A stretch of 64,000 nt of DNA from Flagellimonas marinaquae (GTDB lineage: Bacteria > Bacteroidota > Bacteroidia > Flavobacteriales > Flavobacteriaceae). Made by a program: the position numbers and the translations under genes. This document shows, in pieces, positions 25,680-34,179 of the stretch. How positions within the stretch are numbered: the stretch's first letter is position 1; the number at the start of each line of letters is the position of its first letter. A model generated the notes under the pieces. It was not told where the DNA came from and ran no database searches. It was given only the letters and a program-made list of their open reading frames with translations. Where the stretch lies: positions 1 through 64,000 of the forward strand of contig NZ_RZMZ01000016.1 of NCBI RefSeq assembly GCF_003992675.1, given 5' to 3'.

Positions 25680-25936
25680 TTTGACAGTACGTCCTTGAGC
25701 ATACGGATGTCGAGGCTGGCATCAGCGTACATCTGCTTTAGCTTGCGGTTCTCCTCCTCGAGTTCCTTCAAGCGCTTCATATGGGCAACTTCCATGCCCC
25801 CGTACTTCTTCCTCCAATAATAAAAAGTGCTGGTGTCAATGCCCATCTCACGGGATATGTCACCCACCTTGCGGCCCTGTTCGTTCTCTTTCAGTGCCTT
25901 GATGATCTGGCTCTCGGTAAACTTGCTTTTTTTCAT
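25670..25936 (-). CDS. IS3-family transposase orfA
   Basis: The 88-residue product begins MKKSKFTESQIIKALKENEQG, has a helix-turn-helix (DISREMGIDTSTFYYWRKKYGG) and a leucine-zipper-like tail (LKELEEENRKLKQMYA), the standard IS3 orfA layout. It binds the IS ends and joins orfB by -1 frameshifting. It is intact, but the partner is truncated. Confidence 0.85.
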   Translation of the reverse strand: MKKSKFTESQIIKALKENEQGRKVGDISREMGIDTSTFYYWRKKYGGMEVAHMKRLKELEEENRKLKQMYADASLDIRMLKDVLSKKF

Positions 25937-25992
25937 GTGACAGTTAAAATTTAAAGTTAGAAAATCTGAATTTTAAACTGTCCTATTTTTAG

Positions 25993-26154
25993 GGAAGGCT
26001 ACAAGGGGAGGAGGCCAATCTAAAACAATCCAAGGTCAATGAAATTGTAGAGCAAACTAAGTACGCCCTTGGTAATTGGGAGGTTTTGGCACGGGAATAC
26101 GGTGTTACAAAGACAAATATCCGGCTCATTAAATCCAGGATTACCGCTATTTGA
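25993..26154 (+). pseudogene. C-terminal fragment of an HTH-type protein
   Basis: An ATG-less open frame next to the IS right side encodes about 53 residues ending LGNWEVLAREYGVTKTNIRL...ITAI, which reads as a helix-turn-helix-like C-terminus. With no start it is likely the stump of a gene broken at the IS junction. The parent family is unknown. Confidence 0.3.
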
Positions 26155-26309
26155 ACAGCACTGATGGGCATGTAAACATCAAGGACAAGTAAATGATATC
26201 CAATATTCCTTTTTTGGATGGTTACATGTATCGGTTTGTAGTTGCCATTGAGCGCCTCATGGTATCGGTTGTCCAATACAATTCCATTCATGGCAACAAA
26301 AAACATATA

Positions 26310-26921
26310 TTATTGGTCGGCCTCATTCTCCCACTCCTTGATGTAGGTGTCCAGGTTGAGCAAGACATAATTTACCCTTTCCAGTGGGAATATGTTTGGG
26401 TCATATCTTCCATCGATGGCCACAAGTTTGCTGTTTACCCATGCATTTGTTTCCTTGTGTTCCGGATGCCCGGGCTTTTCCATGATCCTTAGGAAATCAT
26501 AAAAACCCGGTATGCTGCCCACATCCTCGGGAGGGCAGTTCAATGCTCCATCACAACAAAGGGGAAAAGGGATTGCCAAATCATCTATGATCATTTCCAA
26601 GGTCAGGGTATGTTGCCAATAATCCCCGAAATCATAGAGATATTCCAATTTTTGGCCCTTGGCCTTTAGCACATCACCAATGGTTATCGTTTTCGAGTCG
26701 ATGATCTCATTGGGGCCATTAAAGCCATCGTCCTCAAATTGTTTGCCAATCCGATAGCTACCCATGGTGAATCCGTACAGGTGGTAGTTCTCCCATCCCA
26801 TTACAATCTGTACGATATGGTGGAGCCCGTAAAATGTGGTGTCGGATAGGACCAAAAATTCACGCCATATTTTGGGGGAGGTCTTTTCCAATTCGATTCG
26901 AAACTTGAATGTTTTTTTCAA
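26310..26921 (-). CDS. Plasmid pRiA4b ORF-3-like protein
   Basis: The 203-residue product starts with FKFRIELEKTSPKIWREFLV, followed by GLHHIVQIVMGWENYHLYGF and YLYDFGDYWQHTL...D.A.P.CCDGALNCPPEDVGSIPGF, the hallmarks of the PRiA4_ORF3 family. Its role is unknown; the family is common on plasmids and integrated elements. Cys pair and Asp/His pattern are intact and the length is typical. It lies alone on the minus strand between the IS remnant and the ICE replication/mobilisation genes. Confidence 0.85.
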   Translation of the reverse strand: MKKTFKFRIELEKTSPKIWREFLVLSDTTFYGLHHIVQIVMGWENYHLYGFTMGSYRIGKQFEDDGFNGPNEIIDSKTITIGDVLKAKGQKLEYLYDFGDYWQHTLTLEMIIDDLAIPFPLCCDGALNCPPEDVGSIPGFYDFLRIMEKPGHPEHKETNAWVNSKLVAIDGRYDPNIFPLERVNYVLLNLDTYIKEWENEADQ

Positions 26922-27633
26922 TGTATAGGACTTGTGTATTGGTCAGACTTATCCTTGCAATCTTAATAAATTAGTTTGACTTCTTAAAGCAAATCCCGCA
27001 GAATGATAAGAATTAAAATATCATTATCGTTTTGAACTCTGTTTCTCTGCGAACCTGCTTTGGGTTTGGGAATTGGATGATTTTTTCTAGCCAGAACGGA
27101 AGCCGTCCATCTGGATTTTTATGGCGTCCTTTTGTGGTAAAGCCTTCTTTTAGCTTTGCCGGGAAAGGCCGCGAAATCCATCTGTCCGCCCATCAAATTT
27201 TAAGGGTCCCTTAATAAAAGAAGCCCTGGTTATTTTTCGGGTCATCGAAAAACAGGGCAGTGCCCGGTGCCTTCCAATCAGGACACCAAGGCCTGCACTC
27301 GCTCAACTTCCCGTATGCTCCCTTGCCCTTGGGTCGGAAGGAATGCCCAAGGGCCCTTATCGAACCTGTCAAGGCCCGGCCCTGTTCTGTCCGCAAATAG
27401 GGTATCCGCTTCCTTGAAAACCTCAAGGTTTTGCTAGGTCGCGGAGCCTCCCGATTTCCGTTCCAAAAGCCTTGACAGAACCCCCTTCTTTTATAATGCT
27501 GCGCATGTAAGAAGCAAACAAACGCCCCTTAAAATTTGGGAGACAATGACCAAAGAACAAAGGGGAAATCTTTAACCCTGTTTGCTGATCCATCCAAAGT
27601 AGGAGGACGGCAGACCTTTAAAACCTTTTTATC
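26922..27633. other. Gene-free leader region upstream of ssb, 712 nt
   Basis: The first part is AT-rich; 27040-27500 is markedly GC-richer, with repeated short motifs (AAGGC, CCCTTG, GGGCCC). Two open frames here (27032-27214 plus, 27211-27426 minus) have no protein-like features. It may be a long untranslated leader or an element-processing region. No tRNA seen. Confidence 0.4.
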
Positions 27634-27981
27634 ATGAGTACATTGAGAAACAAAGTACAGCTTATCGGAAACGTGGGACAAGACCCAGTGATCACCAACT
27701 TAGAGAGTGGCAAGCGTGTGGCACGCCTGACCCTGGCCACCAACGAGCACTACAAGAACAACGAAGGGGAGCGCATCACCAATACCGAATGGCATACCGT
27801 CATCGGATGGGGGAAGCTGGCCGACATCATCGAGGGCTTCGTGACCAAGGGCAAGGAAATCGCCATCGAAGGGAAACTTACCTCCCGTTCCTACGAAGAC
27901 AAGGAAGGGAACAAGCGCTATGTCACCGAAGTGGTGGCCAGCGAGATCCTATTGTTGGGCGGAAACACCCACGAGGAGTAA
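27634..27981 (+). CDS. ssb: Single-stranded DNA-binding protein, ICE-encoded
   Basis: The 115-residue product has the SSB OB-fold order: MSTLRNKVQLIGNVGQDP, SGKRVARLTLATNE, TEWHTVIGWGKLADI, KGKEIAIEGKLTSRSY and YVTEVVASEILLL. It lacks the acidic C-terminal tail (ending DDDIPF or similar) of host SSB, so it is a short element-type SSB that may not recruit host repair proteins. It likely protects transferred single strands. The radC-like gene starts 66 bases later. Confidence 0.9.
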   Translation: MSTLRNKVQLIGNVGQDPVITNLESGKRVARLTLATNEHYKNNEGERITNTEWHTVIGWGKLADIIEGFVTKGKEIAIEGKLTSRSYEDKEGNKRYVTEVVASEILLLGGNTHEE

Positions 27982-28047
27982 GGGCAAGGGGTGCCCAAGT
28001 CAAAAGCTTGGGTGCCCCTTCCTTTTTTGACCCATAACACGATACGT

Positions 28048-28497
28048 ATGGAACCTAAAGTCAACGAAATACAGATCAGCTATCGGGAGAAGCTCAGTAC
28101 CCTGAAAGCCCTGTCCCTGACCAACTCCAAGGAGGTGGCGGAACTGCTCTTCAAGAACTGGGACGCCAATACCATTGGCCTTCATGAGACCTTCAAGATT
28201 TTATTGCTCAATCGCTCCAACAAGGTCAAGGGCATCTATCCGCTCTCCCATGGGGGCATCACGGGCACCTTGGTGGATGTCCGTATCCTTTTTGCCATTG
28301 TGCTCAAGACCTTATCGGTCGGGATCATCCTTGCCCATAACCACCCCTCCGGACAGCTCAAGGCCAGCGAACCCGATAAACAATTGACCCAAAAAATCAA
28401 GGCGGCGGCCCAATTGTTCGATGTCCATGTGATCGACCATATCATCTTGGCACCCGATGGACGCTACTACAGTTTTGCGGACAACGGCATCCTATAA
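28048..28497 (+). CDS. radC: RadC-family JAB-domain protein, element-associated
   Basis: From the ATG at 28048 the 149-residue product is the MPN/JAMM domain alone: E47, HNHPSG at 97-102 and D110 form the metal site. The N-terminal helix-hairpin-helix domain of chromosomal RadC is missing. Such short RadC proteins are typical of mobile elements and have no settled function; metallopeptidase or deubiquitinase-like activity is a family inference. It follows ssb in the same operon. Confidence 0.85.
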   Translation: MEPKVNEIQISYREKLSTLKALSLTNSKEVAELLFKNWDANTIGLHETFKILLLNRSNKVKGIYPLSHGGITGTLVDVRILFAIVLKTLSVGIILAHNHPSGQLKASEPDKQLTQKIKAAAQLFDVHVIDHIILAPDGRYYSFADNGIL

Positions 28498-28508
28498 ATT
28501 TTGGAACG

Positions 28509-28613
28509 ATGACTGAAAAAAATAGGATGTACGAAGCCGAAAATGGCGAAACGAACGAACACGACCCAAGGGATTATCCCGATGGGTTTGACCCTGAGCT
28601 GTATGAACTGTAG
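28509..28613 (+). CDS. Very small acidic protein (34 residues)
   Basis: A 34-residue frame starts at an ATG 11 bases after radC and encodes an acidic peptide (ENGETNEHDPRDYPDGFDPELYEL). Position, spacing and the sharp end before a terminator make it a likely real gene of the ssb-radC operon. No function can be inferred. Confidence 0.4.
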   Translation: MTEKNRMYEAENGETNEHDPRDYPDGFDPELYEL

Positions 28614-28673
28614 CAAAACAGGACAAATCGTATGGCTGGGTAGCTTATTTCATAAGGTGCCAACAACAAATCG

Positions 28674-28697
28674 ACCCAATCATTATGATTGGGTTTT
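28674..28697 (+). terminator. Rho-independent terminator after ssb-radC
   Basis: Inverted repeat ACCCAATCAT-T-ATGATTGGGT (10-bp arms) followed by a TTTT run, 60 bases downstream of the 34-residue gene. Confidence 0.75.
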
Positions 28698-29096
28698 GCT
28701 ATATTCAAGGGCTTTATTTTGCTATTTTTAAAATGCTGAAATTCAGCTACTAATATGTACGGAAATCCGATTTGACTTTCCCAAAGTCCGTACCATTTGA
28801 TTTGACTTTTTAGGAACCACGGCAATGGGTCCATAGACCTTGTACCGCAACTTTTTTTGCCACTGCAAATGAAAGTTTCAAAAGGGCACGGAACCCTGTT
28901 GTGCGGAAACTTTTGGTCCCTGCGGGACGAAAAGGAGAAGCAAGAGGATAGCGTGCTGGCGCAGCGCTACCGATCACAGTTGCCCCGCAGGCCCCATATA
29001 CAGGGGTTTTGGGAAAATGATAACAATCAGGTCCGTTCCGTTTTTGTTGAAAAAATCGGCTGGGCCCAGTAAAACCAAGGAATTTTTGTTGAAAAA
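28698..29096. other. Candidate origin-of-transfer / mob control region
   Basis: Between the terminator and the first mobilisation gene. It carries ATTTGACTTT twice (28770s and 28799) and an exact 16-nt direct repeat TTTTTGTTGAAAAAAT (29041-29056 and 29083-29098) separated by a palindrome CTGGGCCCAG. The second repeat overlaps the mobilisation gene start, so it may be an autoregulatory operator; the position just upstream of the mob genes is where oriT usually lies. Confidence 0.45.
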
Positions 29097-29684
29097 ATGG
29101 ACAAAGGATACGAAAAGGAAGCATTTGCAGGCCTACGGATTAAGGTCTCGGTGACCCAAAAGTTCAGGGCGTTCGCCAAACGACAAGGGAAGTCCCAATC
29201 CATGACCCTGTTGGCCATGGTGGAGTTCTTTGACCATAACGGTATCTCCCCTGATGAACGGATGCACGAAACCGTGGCCAGCCTCAAATACCTGATCAAA
29301 AGACGCTTTAATGCCATGGTCGCCATCATGCGCAGTATCGAGAAAGAACAGACCCTGCCCACGGTCAGTATGATCCAGGCCCTCTTTGAACAGGAACTTA
29401 ACCCCGAAACCGAGGACGAATGGGAAGGGGACTTTACGTTTTTTGAACAGCAGCTCGCCGAGAAATTACAGCCTACCGAACCGGAACTGCACGATACCGA
29501 AATCACCGTGCCCAAGATTGTGCACGAACGGCTGCAGGAACAGCTGGACGAACTGAAAGCGGATTTTGGCCATGTGCTGGACCAGGTGACCGTGGCCAAA
29601 AATCCTTTCGGCAAGGAGTACCTCAAACTGGACCTCAAGCCAGGGGCCATAGAAAAATATAGAACAAAACTTCAAAATCTATAA
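29097..29684 (+). CDS. BfmA/BtgA family mobilisation accessory protein
   Basis: The 195-residue product has an N-terminal DNA-binding region (LRIKVSVTQKFRAFAKRQGKSQSMTLLAMVEFF), reminiscent of a ribbon-helix-helix relaxosome protein, and a helical C-terminal half. The family binds oriT and helps the relaxase. Its start codon lies inside the second copy of a 16-nt direct repeat. The relaxase gene begins 2 bases after its stop. Confidence 0.85.
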   Translation: MDKGYEKEAFAGLRIKVSVTQKFRAFAKRQGKSQSMTLLAMVEFFDHNGISPDERMHETVASLKYLIKRRFNAMVAIMRSIEKEQTLPTVSMIQALFEQELNPETEDEWEGDFTFFEQQLAEKLQPTEPELHDTEITVPKIVHERLQEQLDELKADFGHVLDQVTVAKNPFGKEYLKLDLKPGAIEKYRTKLQNL

Positions 29685-29686
29685 GC

Positions 29687-30706
29687 ATGTACATCGCCAT
29701 CACACGCCAACATTTGGGAAACCAATATCAGGGCAGTGCCCGGGATTTTGTCAACTACCTCGAAAAGGAAAACGAAGGGAAGTCCCTGGAGGAGCAAGAG
29801 CACTTTTTTAACCAGACGGAACACGATATCGATGCGGAGCGGGTCATTGCAGAGATTGATGCCAATACCGCCAAACTGTCCAAACGGGACCCCAAGTTCT
29901 ATTCCATGATGGTCAGTCCTTCCCAAGCGGAACTCCGACATATCGGCAACGACCCCGAAAAGCTCAGACAGTATACGCGTGAACTCATGAAAACCTATGC
30001 CGCCGCCTTTTATCGGGACCGGGAAGTGACCGTTAGGGATATCCTTTATTTTGCCAAACTGGAACGGGAACGCACTTATTCCGAAAAGGACAGACAAGTC
30101 AAGGAGAACCAGCCCTATGCCAGTAAAATCTTGGAACTGCAACATCAGGTCAGGGCCATACAACAAGGACGGGTGCAAGGGGATATAGCTAAACTTCAGC
30201 AGCGCATACAGGTCCTGGAACAGGAAGCCCCCCACCAACAGAACGGCAAGCGTATCGTTCCGGGCATGGCCAAGGAGGGGCACCAGAGCCATATCCATAT
30301 CATCGTCAGCCGTACCGATATCACCAATACCCATAGCTTGTCGCCAGGTTCCAAATTCCGTACCTCGGAAACCATCCTCAATGGTGAAAAGGTCAAACAG
30401 GGCTTTGATAGGGACCAATTCTACCGTGGGGCAGAGAAGACCTTTGACAGGCAGTTTGGGTACAAACGGAACTTTGTGGAGACCTACCACGCCCGCAACC
30501 TCTTGGACAAGGACCCCAAACGGTTTTTTTCGGCCCTGTTGGGCCTACCGGCAAACGAAAGGCAGGCCGCCCGCCAATTGTTGTTCAAGGCAGGTATCAA
30601 AGTGCCCAACATTCCCACCAACAAGGCCCAATTGGCCTATAAGGCCATGATGCAGCTCAAAAAGGGCATCGGCAAGGCTTTGGAATCGGGTTCCATCGGT
30701 ATTTAA
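29687..30706 (+). CDS. mobB: MobB/DUF5712-type relaxase
   Basis: The 339-residue product has the N-terminal MYIAITRQHLGNQYQGSARDFVNYLE of Bacteroidota MobB relaxases and the divalent-metal triad region GHQSHIHIIVSRTD near residue 203-216. A candidate nucleophile tyrosine is among Y3 or the tyrosines in the first 60 residues. The enzyme nicks oriT and stays bound to the 5' end. It is followed 11 bases later by the coupling protein. Confidence 0.85.
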   Translation: MYIAITRQHLGNQYQGSARDFVNYLEKENEGKSLEEQEHFFNQTEHDIDAERVIAEIDANTAKLSKRDPKFYSMMVSPSQAELRHIGNDPEKLRQYTRELMKTYAAAFYRDREVTVRDILYFAKLERERTYSEKDRQVKENQPYASKILELQHQVRAIQQGRVQGDIAKLQQRIQVLEQEAPHQQNGKRIVPGMAKEGHQSHIHIIVSRTDITNTHSLSPGSKFRTSETILNGEKVKQGFDRDQFYRGAEKTFDRQFGYKRNFVETYHARNLLDKDPKRFFSALLGLPANERQAARQLLFKAGIKVPNIPTNKAQLAYKAMMQLKKGIGKALESGSIGI

Positions 30707-30717
30707 AATAGCGCAGT

Positions 30718-32304
30718 ATGGAAATCAGTTGGATCATAGTTATGGTGGTTTGGGTAATGGGCGTGGGACTTTCCGTGGTGGTCCACCGGTATCTTAAGCA
30801 AGGTTATATATGGGGTTTGGGAGTGTTGCTACTGGTTATGGTAGTGGCGGGATGGGGCAGGGCCTGGACGCTCTTTTTGGAGCAGGCCTTGGTGTTTTGG
30901 CTTCCCTTGTTTTTTGCGCATACCGTACTCTATGCTTGGGTGGATTACCATAAAGACAAACTCAAAACATCCAAGGTGTTTGAAATCACACTGAAGGTGA
31001 AGGGAAGGGCCTTGGTCCTGGGGAATATCCGTCGCGGGATATCGGTGATGGCCTCTGCAGGGAGCGGAAAGACCGAGAGTGTAATCTATGGTCTATTGCA
31101 GCATTTTCAAAAGGAGAATTTCTCGGGGATCATCCATGATTACAAGGATTTTGAAATCACGGAAATGGCCTATCCGCTCTGGCAGGATGAACAGATTCCC
31201 ATTCGGATCGTGTCCTTTGGGCCCATCTATCACCGGGTCAATCCCATAGCGCCGCACTACCTGCCCGATGAGGAAAGTGTGCATGAAGTATCCCGGGTAC
31301 TTCTGGAAAACCTGATGGAACACAGGGACTCCGACGAGAACAGTACCTCCCGTTTTTTTAAGGATGCTGCAGAAGGTTTGATCAGTGGGCTGATCTGGCG
31401 GTTGAAAACGGACTATCCGGCCTATTGTACCCTGCCCCATCTCATGGCCCTCTATCAACAGCTGGGGACCAAAAGCCTGATCAAGTTCCTGCGGGGGAAC
31501 ATCATATCCCGGGCGATGGCGGATGCCTTTATCAGCGGGGTGGGGTCGGAGCGACAGACGGCAGGGGTGCTCAGTACCTTGGCCAATGCCATCAAAAAGA
31601 TCAGTACCCGAAAGATATTTATGGTACTTTCCGCCGATGAGGTCCCCTTGGATATTAATCATGAAAAGCACTCTTGTGTTATCGCATTAGTCAATAATCC
31701 CCAAAAGGATGCTTCTCTTTCGCCCGTGATCGCTACCATTATCCATACCATCTCCAAACAGATGAGCCAACGTAACCGAAAGCCCTCCTTTATGCTCTTG
31801 GAGGAGGCTTCCACCTTACGCCTATTGAACATGCACCGCATTCCAGCTACCCTGAGGAGCTATGATATTGTGAGTGTCTATGTGCTGCAGGACAAGGTCC
31901 AGAACGATATGATGTATGGGGAAAAGGCAAGCAAGGCCATCCTTTCCAATTTATCGTACCAGTTTTTTGGGAAGGTAAACGACCCCGATACCGCTCGCTA
32001 TTACGAGCGTTTCTTTGAGTTGGTCAAGATACCTACCCGAAGTGTAAGCAAGAGCTCGGGCCTGAATCTGGAGCGACGGATTACGGAAGGGGAGAAGGAA
32101 GTGTCCAAACGCAGGGCGGAGGTGTTCTTTCGGTTAAAACAGGGGGAGTTCGTAGTATTTGCGGACGGAAAGGATAGAAAAGTACGGTTTCCAAGGCCCG
32201 ATATCCCAAAAGGGTTACCAAAGGCTAGGGAATACTCCGAGAAGGATTTAGAGCAGCATTACTTAAAGGTGCATCGGGAGGTGGCTTCCATCTTCCAGAA
32301 ATAA
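30718..32304 (+). CDS. Type IV coupling protein (TraG/MobC-like, VirD4 class)
   Basis: Two to three N-terminal membrane spans (first 80 residues) are followed by a P-loop ASAGSGKTES (112-120) and an ATPase core with SFMLLEEAS as Walker B near 360 and a TraG-like tail. At 528 residues it fits Bacteroidota coupling proteins that bring the relaxosome to the secretion channel. It is the last plus-strand gene before the tra genes, which lie on the other strand. Confidence 0.85.
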   Translation: MEISWIIVMVVWVMGVGLSVVVHRYLKQGYIWGLGVLLLVMVVAGWGRAWTLFLEQALVFWLPLFFAHTVLYAWVDYHKDKLKTSKVFEITLKVKGRALVLGNIRRGISVMASAGSGKTESVIYGLLQHFQKENFSGIIHDYKDFEITEMAYPLWQDEQIPIRIVSFGPIYHRVNPIAPHYLPDEESVHEVSRVLLENLMEHRDSDENSTSRFFKDAAEGLISGLIWRLKTDYPAYCTLPHLMALYQQLGTKSLIKFLRGNIISRAMADAFISGVGSERQTAGVLSTLANAIKKISTRKIFMVLSADEVPLDINHEKHSCVIALVNNPQKDASLSPVIATIIHTISKQMSQRNRKPSFMLLEEASTLRLLNMHRIPATLRSYDIVSVYVLQDKVQNDMMYGEKASKAILSNLSYQFFGKVNDPDTARYYERFFELVKIPTRSVSKSSGLNLERRITEGEKEVSKRRAEVFFRLKQGEFVVFADGKDRKVRFPRPDIPKGLPKAREYSEKDLEQHYLKVHREVASIFQK

Positions 32305-32454
32305 AGCTTAAACCGTACCCAAAGGCCATCATTTTCTTTATTTTGAGATATTTAAAGCTGTATTGCTGTAAGTGGGGAAGAATCCGTTCAATGTGATTAC
32401 CTCTAGGGGCTACTTCTAGATTTTACTCATTTAAAAACATAATTTAACTATGGG

Positions 32455-33216
32455 TTATTGACCACTTTTATAGAATCCAAACAAATGTTCGCTAAAATCT
32501 GTGAACCTTGCTATTTGGCCTTCATATTTATTTTTAGTGCGCCCTCCCTTTACGATGTTCTCTTCTTGAGAGACGGATCCCATTCGGAGGTGAATTGAAA
32601 ATCCCACATCAGTTTTTTCCATGTGCTCCTTTTTGTCTCCCTTGTTGAGAATGTAGTTGTTTTCATAAAGGTGTGGCTCATTGTTTTTGATTGCTCTGCT
32701 ATATGCGGATATAGATTCGCCCCCATTTTGTGTGTTGACAATGAACCGTTCAATAAAGTCAATGGTATAATCCAATTCACCAATAAACTGATTGATGTAA
32801 AGGCCAATAAAGATGTGGCTCTTAATCCTGTCATAATAGCGGATTTTGAATGCATTTTCCAATATCTCCAAGAATACTGGGTCTAATTCTTGGGTGATGT
32901 CCTTATTGATATTTTCAAGGAGGTTTTTGAGCTTATCAAATTTATCGAAATGATAATGATATTTTTCTCGAACCTCGAGATTAAATACGATTAGGGCTTT
33001 TAGGTATTTTTCTACGGAAGTACTTGCCAGCGTTAACCCTTGCACTATGAGATGGTTGTTAAGCAGGAAACGGGCAGCGATGTAATCGCGATACCCAAGG
33101 TCCATTAACCAATAACCTTTATCCAACTTTTCTGTCCATGTAATTGAATTGTTCATACTAGACATTAACTCTTTCCTATTGGTTTGGGCGTTTTTTTGCT
33201 TGCTTTTTCTGTTCAT
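32455..33216 (-). CDS. HEPN-domain-like protein
   Basis: The first half (GYRDYIAARFLLNN...LASTSVEKYLKALIVF) has the paired helices of HEPN domains; the R-x4-6-H RNase motif is not obvious (RYHYH-type segments occur at HYHFD). The second half (after about 160) is charged and unrecognised. No nucleotidyltransferase partner (MNT) is next to it. HEPN proteins are usually RNases or toxin components. It sits between the coupling protein and traN, in a typical cargo gap. Confidence 0.55.
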   Translation of the reverse strand: MNRKSKQKNAQTNRKELMSSMNNSITWTEKLDKGYWLMDLGYRDYIAARFLLNNHLIVQGLTLASTSVEKYLKALIVFNLEVREKYHYHFDKFDKLKNLLENINKDITQELDPVFLEILENAFKIRYYDRIKSHIFIGLYINQFIGELDYTIDFIERFIVNTQNGGESISAYSRAIKNNEPHLYENNYILNKGDKKEHMEKTDVGFSIHLRMGSVSQEENIVKGGRTKNKYEGQIARFTDFSEHLFGFYKSGQ

Positions 33217-33349
33217 TGTAATAGTACTGGATTTATAAAAAAATGCCTGACAGCCATGTTTCCGATTTAAGCCATATTACTTGTGCTTGATGTACAAGTT
33301 AGGAAAAAGCTAGGTATGATTGTTGTTGGCCGAAGGATTGATTTCACGC

Positions 33350-34162
33350 CTACTTAACTATCTTAAAGATAAGATTACGGCTTCCATGGGCTTCCAACAC
33401 CTTTAATTGTAAATGTTCCTCTGAGTTTAAGGTGAATTTGGGATAGACTACTGCAAAGCGCACCGTTTCGCCAGCGCCGATCTGTTTGGGTATTTGAAAT
33501 TCAAATAGGGGAGTGATGGGCAATTCCTGATAAGAGGCCTTACGTTTAGGGGTACCCAATACCTTCGACAATTGAAACAGGCCTAAATCATAAGGAATTG
33601 TAGATCGGTTTCTCAGTTCATAGACCATATAGACCTGATCATTGTGGTAGGCCTGATCTATCAGTTTAGCCCTGATGCCTTTTTGTCGCTTACTCCATTT
33701 ATGTGCGGATGATTCCCGGTCAAGCAATTGGGTACATAGTAGGGTAAAGTCTTTTTCTTGAGGAGCAGGTTTTTTTAGAATGGAACCAGTAACTTCCTTG
33801 GTCTGGGAATCAGGTTGAAAAGGGTTTATTAAGCGTTGTTCCGGGCCTATGAAATAATGCAAACAGAGCAGGTCTTCCTGATAGGCAAGAATAAAGCTGT
33901 AGAGGTTACCAGCGGTGGTGCGGACCAACAAATTGCTTGTCTGGTCTTTATCTGCCTGTAACAATCCCAAGTGATCTGCTTTCTCTCGATCAAAACTGAA
34001 GGCAAAGTTTTGGGCACCGGTCATACCCGTCTGGATAGGGTTGGGAAATGTAAGGGAAACAACTTGATGCGCATTGGCATAAATGGTATCCAAGGATTGG
34101 GATGTGCCACATAGGGTAAAAAAGAAGAGTATGATGAGTGGGAAAATGGTTTGATATTTCAT
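33350..34162 (-). CDS. traN: Conjugative transposon protein TraN (DUF4138)
   Basis: Signal peptide (to about GTSQS, residue 22) followed by HQVVSLTFPNPIQTGMTG and a beta-rich 250-residue domain, as in DUF4138/TraN of CTnDOT-like elements. It is thought to sit at the outer membrane as a VirB9-like part of the mating channel. It follows traM by 17 bases on the minus strand and is the last tra gene visible here; traO, traP and traQ were not seen. Confidence 0.85.
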   Translation of the reverse strand: MKYQTIFPLIILFFFTLCGTSQSLDTIYANAHQVVSLTFPNPIQTGMTGAQNFAFSFDREKADHLGLLQADKDQTSNLLVRTTAGNLYSFILAYQEDLLCLHYFIGPEQRLINPFQPDSQTKEVTGSILKKPAPQEKDFTLLCTQLLDRESSAHKWSKRQKGIRAKLIDQAYHNDQVYMVYELRNRSTIPYDLGLFQLSKVLGTPKRKASYQELPITPLFEFQIPKQIGAGETVRFAVVYPKFTLNSEEHLQLKVLEAHGSRNLIFKIVK

Positions 34163-34179
34163 GGAGTTACTGTTTATGA

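Larger units (their letters stand above)
25446..25936 (-). mobile_element. IS3-family insertion sequence remnant
   Basis: Contains a complete orfA and only the first quarter of orfB, with the -1 slippage site A6G (complement of 25676-25682) between them. The rest of orfB, including the DDE catalytic region, and the left terminal repeat are missing; the GC-rich IS sequence gives way to AT-rich DNA near 25440. The right end probably lies near 25985. Confidence 0.75.

Noticed and set aside
25222-25985. TAGGACAGTTT at 25222 and AAACTGTCCTA near 25976 as terminal repeats of the IS3 element
   Set aside because: The DNA from 25225 to about 25440 is AT-rich, continues the lipoprotein frame and does not encode the rest of orfB, and no matching target duplication was seen; the match is probably chance.
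25989-26306. 105-codon minus-strand frame after the pRiA4b-like gene
   Set aside because: It overlaps a better-looking HTH fragment on the other strand, has no recognisable pattern and no coding-like composition.
27211-27426. 71-codon minus-strand frame upstream of ssb
   Set aside because: GC-rich low-complexity translation with no domain and no upstream signal.
28857-29072. 71-codon plus-strand frame before the mobilisation gene
   Set aside because: It lies across the repeat-rich candidate oriT region, and its composition is not protein-like; an opposite-strand frame of similar length also exists there.
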